Positions 41,217-44,682 of a DNA stretch of 44,682 nt are shown in pieces. Positions within the stretch are counted from its first letter, which is position 1; each line of letters begins with the position of its first letter. Source of the stretch: an uncultured Geobacter sp. (lineage in GTDB: Bacteria > Desulfobacterota > Desulfuromonadia > Geobacterales > Geobacteraceae); contig CAIYDQ010000027.1 in the NCBI GenBank assembly GCA_903925075.1, positions 1 to 44,682 of the forward strand, given 5' to 3'. The notes beneath the pieces were generated by a model. The model ran no database searches, was not told the DNA's origin, and saw only the letters and a list, made by a program, of their open reading frames with translations. The position numbers and the translations under genes were made by a program.

Positions 41217-42166
41217 TGGTGGCGGTCGAACGGTCAATGAAAAAATTCCTCTTCAGACTTGCTCTCTTTGTCGGTCTTATCTGCATCTTGGACAGAGGGC
41301 TCGCGGCTTTATTGCAAAGGGGGCTGGACAGGTATTACGGGTTGGACAAGCAGGCCGGCGTGCTCTGCATCGGACATTCCCATACCATGCTGGGTATAGA
41401 CGGCCAAAGGCTGGAGCAGGGGTTGGAAATGCCGGTTGCCAAGTACGCGGTGAACGGAGCCAATACTCTCGACCGTCTGGCGATGGTCAAGCATTATATC
41501 GGCAGCAGGCCTGGACCGGTTCGGCTGGTTGTATATGACGTCGACGACCACACCTTCACGGGCGCGGGACTCAGTTCGAACTCTTACCGCCTGTTTTTCC
41601 CGTACCTCGATAACCCCGACATCGCCCGCCACATCAAGGAAAGCGCCGGATCGTGGGAGGAATGCAACTCGCGCCGATTGCTCACGCTGCTGCGTTTCAA
41701 CAGTGTAACCCTCAATCTGGCACTGCGCGGAACCCTGCGCCGTTACGAAAATTTCAAAACCGGTCAAGTTGATATTACAGCGCTGCGAAACGATATAGGT
41801 AACGGACGAAGAGCGCCGATCGCTATCGACCAGGAGATGGTCAACGCCTTTGCGGAAACCGTCCGCTATATCCGCGCAAATAATGCGCTGCTTGCCCTTT
41901 TTTGCATTCCGACTGTGGATCTTGTCAATAATGAGGAGAAGGTCAGGCATGAGCGGATGATGGAGATATTTAGAAACTACGCCGCGAGCGACAAGGGTAT
42001 AACGTTCCTCGACTATAATCCGACTTTTTCCCATCGGTACGAATTGTTTTATGATTCGGTCCACTTGAATAAAAAGGGACAGCAAGCGGTGACTGATAAG
42101 GCAGTTGAGGATCTAAAACGGATTATACGGTCGCCGCTAAGCCAATCCGCAATCAACAAAAACTGA
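41216..42166 (+). CDS. SGNH/AlgJ-like membrane-anchored protein, partner of the MBOAT acyltransferase
   Basis: A 316-residue protein, coupled to the MBOAT gene through TAATG; an alternative start is ATG at 41237 (MKKFLFRLALF). One N-terminal hydrophobic helix (LALFVGLICILDRGLAALL) anchors it with the body outside. The body has SGNH-like elements: CIGHSHTMLGIDGQ (the GxSx block holding the nucleophile Ser), YAVNGANTLDR, and YDSVHLNKKGQQAV (Asp and His of the last block). Proteins of this kind paired with MBOAT enzymes complete O-acetylation of exported polysaccharide. That function is inferred from motifs and neighbour. Confidence 0.75.
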   Translation: MVAVERSMKKFLFRLALFVGLICILDRGLAALLQRGLDRYYGLDKQAGVLCIGHSHTMLGIDGQRLEQGLEMPVAKYAVNGANTLDRLAMVKHYIGSRPGPVRLVVYDVDDHTFTGAGLSSNSYRLFFPYLDNPDIARHIKESAGSWEECNSRRLLTLLRFNSVTLNLALRGTLRRYENFKTGQVDITALRNDIGNGRRAPIAIDQEMVNAFAETVRYIRANNALLALFCIPTVDLVNNEEKVRHERMMEIFRNYAASDKGITFLDYNPTFSHRYELFYDSVHLNKKGQQAVTDKAVEDLKRIIRSPLSQSAINKN

Positions 42167-42213
42167 AGGCTGTTGTCCATCTTCCGCCTTTCACCGCACC
42201 ATATTGAGGCGTC

Positions 42214-43044
42214 ATGGCAGAACCACATAAACTCATAATCGAAGCAGGACGCGCCGAGCGACATTACTGGGCCGACCTGTGGCGCTATCGCGAACTATTC
42301 TATTTCCTCGCCTGGCGCGATATCCTCGTTCGCTACAAACAAACGGCCATTGGCGTCGTCTGGGCGATGCTGCGGCCGTTTCTGACCATGGTGGTTTTTA
42401 CGGTGGTGTTCGGCAAACTCGGCAAATTCCCCACCGAGGGTTCGGCACCGTATCCGATAATGGTGTTCGCCGCCATGCTCCCCTGGCAGTTTTTTGCCAA
42501 TTCGCTTTCCGAAGCAAGCAACAGCCTGGTCGGCAACGCTAACCTGATCTCCAAGGTCTACTTCCCGCGCCTGATCATACCGTCCAGCGCCGTCATCACC
42601 AGTTTCGTCGACTTCCTCATCTCCGGAGCAATCCTGGTTGCGTTGATGCTCTGGTACAGGTTCGTCCCCGGCTGGCGCTTGCTCGCCCTGCCGCTCTTTA
42701 CCGTTATGGCCTTCGCCGCAGCCATGGGCGTCGGGCTTTGGCTGACCGCGCTGAACGTCAAGTATCGCGATTTCCGCTACATCGTCCCGTTCATAGTCCA
42801 GTTCGGGCTCTACATCTCTCCCGTCGGTTTCTCCAGCAGCGTCGTGCCGGAAAAGTGGCGGATGCTCTATTCGGTAAACCCTATGGTTGGAGTTATAGAT
42901 GGTTTTCGCTGGGCGATCCTGGGGGGCGACGTGCGCATATTCTGGCCTGGTTTTACAGTCTCCAATGGGTTGGTTCTATTGTCCCTGACGACCGGAATTT
43001 GGTACTTTCGCAAAACTGAAAAGAAGTTTGCTGATCTGATTTGA
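42214..43044 (+). CDS. ABC-2 polysaccharide exporter, permease subunit (Wzm-like)
   Basis: A 276-residue membrane protein. The cytoplasmic N-terminus contains DLWRYRELFYFLAWRDILVRYKQT, followed by six hydrophobic segments, for example VWAMLRPFLTMVVFTVVFG, MVFAAMLPWQFFANSLSEA and FLISGAILVALMLWYRF. FRYIVPFIVQFGLYISPVGF and NPMVGVIDGFRWAILGG are typical of O-antigen/teichoic-acid exporters. It would carry lipid-linked glycan across the inner membrane, powered by the Wzt-like subunit 163 bases downstream. That gap shows no gene. Confidence 0.93.
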   Translation: MAEPHKLIIEAGRAERHYWADLWRYRELFYFLAWRDILVRYKQTAIGVVWAMLRPFLTMVVFTVVFGKLGKFPTEGSAPYPIMVFAAMLPWQFFANSLSEASNSLVGNANLISKVYFPRLIIPSSAVITSFVDFLISGAILVALMLWYRFVPGWRLLALPLFTVMAFAAAMGVGLWLTALNVKYRDFRYIVPFIVQFGLYISPVGFSSSVVPEKWRMLYSVNPMVGVIDGFRWAILGGDVRIFWPGFTVSNGLVLLSLTTGIWYFRKTEKKFADLI

Positions 43045-43207
43045 AGATAAAAGCGAAAGGTTGAAAGTAAAAAGAACGAGACAAATCCGAGCCCGAATGC
43101 CTCGAAATAGTGGGCAACAGTTTTCTGCGGTGCTAGTAGATTTAGAACTGTCGCTGTTAGATCGCACTTTGCGTTTGAACCTTCAATTTCACGATTTAGG
43201 ACAATTT

Positions 43208-44500
43208 ATGAGTGATGTGGTCATAAAAGTCGAAAACCTGAGCAAGAAATACGTCATCTCTCATCAAAGCCACGAGAGATACACAGCCCTGCGCGATGTC
43301 ATGGCAAACGGAGTTAAGATTTTGAGCAGGAAGATCCTTTCGCCTTTCGCTTTTCGCGATTCACCTTTATCGGAGGCGCAAGAAGATTTCTATGCTCTCC
43401 GCGATGTCTCCTTCGAGATCAAGCAAGGCGACCGGGTCGGGATCATTGGTCGGAATGGAGCTGGAAAGTCGACGCTTTTGAAGATCCTCAGCCGGATAAC
43501 CGAGCCCACCAGCGGCAAGATAGAGATTACTGGTCGGGTGGCAAGTCTGTTGGAGGTTGGAACCGGTTTTCATCCGGAGTTGACCGGCCGTGAAAATATC
43601 TTTCTCAACGGCGCGATTCTCGGCATGGGCAAGGCCGAGATCAAGAGGAAGTTTGACGAGATCGTCGAATTCGCCGAGGTTGAAAAGTTCCTCGATACGC
43701 CAGTTAAGCGTTATTCGTCCGGAATGTATGTCCGGCTGGCGTTTTCAGTGGCGGCCCATCTGGAAACTGAAATCCTGCTTGTAGACGAGGTGCTGGCCGT
43801 CGGGGATGCGCAGTTTCAAAAAAAGTGCATGGGGAAAATGTCTGAAGTTGGACAAGACGGTAAGACTGTTTTTTTTGTAAGCCACAATATGGGCGCGGTG
43901 GCCAATCTTTGCACGAGCGGACTTCATCTTTTAAATGGCAAGAGTAAATATTATTCCGATATTTCAGGCTGCATTTCGGCATATTTGAGCCATATGTCGG
44001 GAAAAACAAACGAAGTAATTAATTATACCGGAGTTAAAAGGCCGCCGGAATTAAATTTGAGGGAAGGCGCTAAATTCATCAACGCGAGGATGATCTCAGA
44101 AAAACAAGAAATTCCTTGGCAAATTCCTTTTCCTTTAAATCCAGTCTTTGAATTTTCCATAGTTGTGGAAAAGAACGTGCCCAAGTTGGAATTAGGGTTG
44201 GCCTTATATAATTACTCCAATGTTGAAATTGCGTCGAATTTATCAAGCGACAAATTGCAGATGGAAAATCTTCAGCCGGGTACTTATAAAATAGTAGTTG
44301 AGTATCAAGACTTAAACCTTCTTCCTGCCCGTTATTATCTGGCGTTAGGATTAAGAACGGATATCGGGATGGAAGATTATATTCCAGATGCAGCTCAATT
44401 CGAAATAATCACGTCTACAGCATCTGCGGTAGCAAGAACTTATATTCGAAAGGGCATTTTAATCCCTAAAGTCGAGTATTCCATAAATAACCAGGGTTAG
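43208..44500 (+). CDS. ABC polysaccharide exporter ATPase with C-terminal carbohydrate-binding domain (Wzt-like)
   Basis: A 430-residue protein from ATG at 43208 (AGGA 7 bases upstream); the frame is open further up without a good site. The ATPase domain has Walker A IIGRNGAGKSTLLKILS (about residues 79-95), Q-loop region ASLLEVGTGFHPELTGREN, signature RYSSGMYVRLAFSVA, Walker B ILLVDEVLAVGD and the switch His in FFVSHNMG. After about residue 255 a beta-rich Wzt_C domain (FEFSIVVEKNVPKLELGLAL, YKIVVEYQDLNLLPARYYLA) should recognise the finished glycan end. The insert before the first conserved strand (LSRKILSPFAFRDSPLSEA) varies in this family. It completes the exporter with the Wzm-like protein. 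Confidence 0.92.
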   Translation: MSDVVIKVENLSKKYVISHQSHERYTALRDVMANGVKILSRKILSPFAFRDSPLSEAQEDFYALRDVSFEIKQGDRVGIIGRNGAGKSTLLKILSRITEPTSGKIEITGRVASLLEVGTGFHPELTGRENIFLNGAILGMGKAEIKRKFDEIVEFAEVEKFLDTPVKRYSSGMYVRLAFSVAAHLETEILLVDEVLAVGDAQFQKKCMGKMSEVGQDGKTVFFVSHNMGAVANLCTSGLHLLNGKSKYYSDISGCISAYLSHMSGKTNEVINYTGVKRPPELNLREGAKFINARMISEKQEIPWQIPFPLNPVFEFSIVVEKNVPKLELGLALYNYSNVEIASNLSSDKLQMENLQPGTYKIVVEYQDLNLLPARYYLALGLRTDIGMEDYIPDAAQFEIITSTASAVARTYIRKGILIPKVEYSINNQG

Positions 44501-44525
44501 CGTTGATTCCCAGAGAGGGCAAGCA

Positions 44526-44682
44526 ATGGAAGAAATTTATGCTGATTATATATTTAACTCTTTTAATTCCAATATGCAGTCTTTGAATAGAATGAACGAA
44601 ATCGATTATAATTACAAAAGGTATTTCCCCTTGCAATCAATAAATTCTGCAAATGTTTTAGATATTGGTGTTGGCATGGGAG
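44526..44682 (+). CDS. SAM-dependent methyltransferase, 3'-truncated by the window edge
   Basis: Only the first 52 codons are visible. GAGGG lies 6 bases before the ATG. The last residues, NVLDIGVGMG, match the SAM-binding motif I (VLDxGxGxG) of class I methyltransferases. It follows the Wzt-like gene by 25 bases in the same direction, so it may modify the exported glycan. The DNA is AT-rich compared with the rest of the operon. Confidence 0.7.
   Translation, partial: MEEIYADYIFNSFNSNMQSLNRMNEIDYNYKRYFPLQSINSANVLDIGVGMG

Overview
The window looks like a chromosomal segment of a Geobacter-type bacterium (Desulfuromonadia, Geobacterales). This rests on the GC-rich coding style, a GEMM-Ib (3',3'-cGAMP) riboswitch very close to the Geobacter examples, a LemA/TPM cluster, a four-subunit Pyrococcus-type NiFe hydrogenase and TrpB2-type tryptophan synthase. 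The assignment is inferred from gene content; no rRNA or other direct taxonomic marker is present.

Layout. (1) 1-8141: end of a polysaccharide cluster with two family-2 glycosyltransferases (the first cut by the window edge), a family-4 glycosyltransferase, a PaaK/CapK-like adenylate-forming enzyme, and two paralogous secreted beta-sandwich proteins. The second paralog carries four extra Ig-like domains and lies behind a long leader containing a cGAMP riboswitch with two terminators. (2) 8485-9771: a nucleotide-sugar dehydrogenase on its own transcription unit. (3) 9887-12042: LemA and two TPM-domain proteins. (4) 12209-13093: an MshEN-receiver fusion; htpG, a PH-domain protein and a macro-domain protein follow. 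(5) 16664-26152: aromatic biosynthesis in two units, trpE-aroE-aroK and trpG-trpD-trpC-trpB2-trpF-serA, facing a DAHP synthase gene (26276-27340) that supplies the pathway's first step. No trpA or classical trpB is present. (6) 27523-30536: pncB with a TPR protein on the minus strand and an SDR-family protein on the plus strand. (7) 30609-31019: a minus-strand 6S RNA with its own promoter and terminator, next to 9-bp tandem repeats. (8) 31029-34879: a minus-strand hydBGDA-order, group 3b-like NAD(P)-linked NiFe hydrogenase. (9) 35274-44682: a second polysaccharide operon with Wza-like exporter, Wzc-like tyrosine autokinase with an extraordinary (Tyr-Gly)15 tail, PHP phosphatase, a small membrane protein, MBOAT acyltransferase with an SGNH-like partner, ABC exporter Wzm/Wzt, and the start of a methyltransferase.

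How the parts fit together. The two ends of the window make and export surface polysaccharide and secreted matrix-like proteins. Second messengers appear twice: a cGAMP riboswitch and a probable c-di-GMP-binding MshEN domain. The centre is housekeeping biosynthesis, and the hydrogenase links H2 to the NAD(P)H pool. No tRNA, rRNA, CRISPR array, IS element or integrase was recognised.
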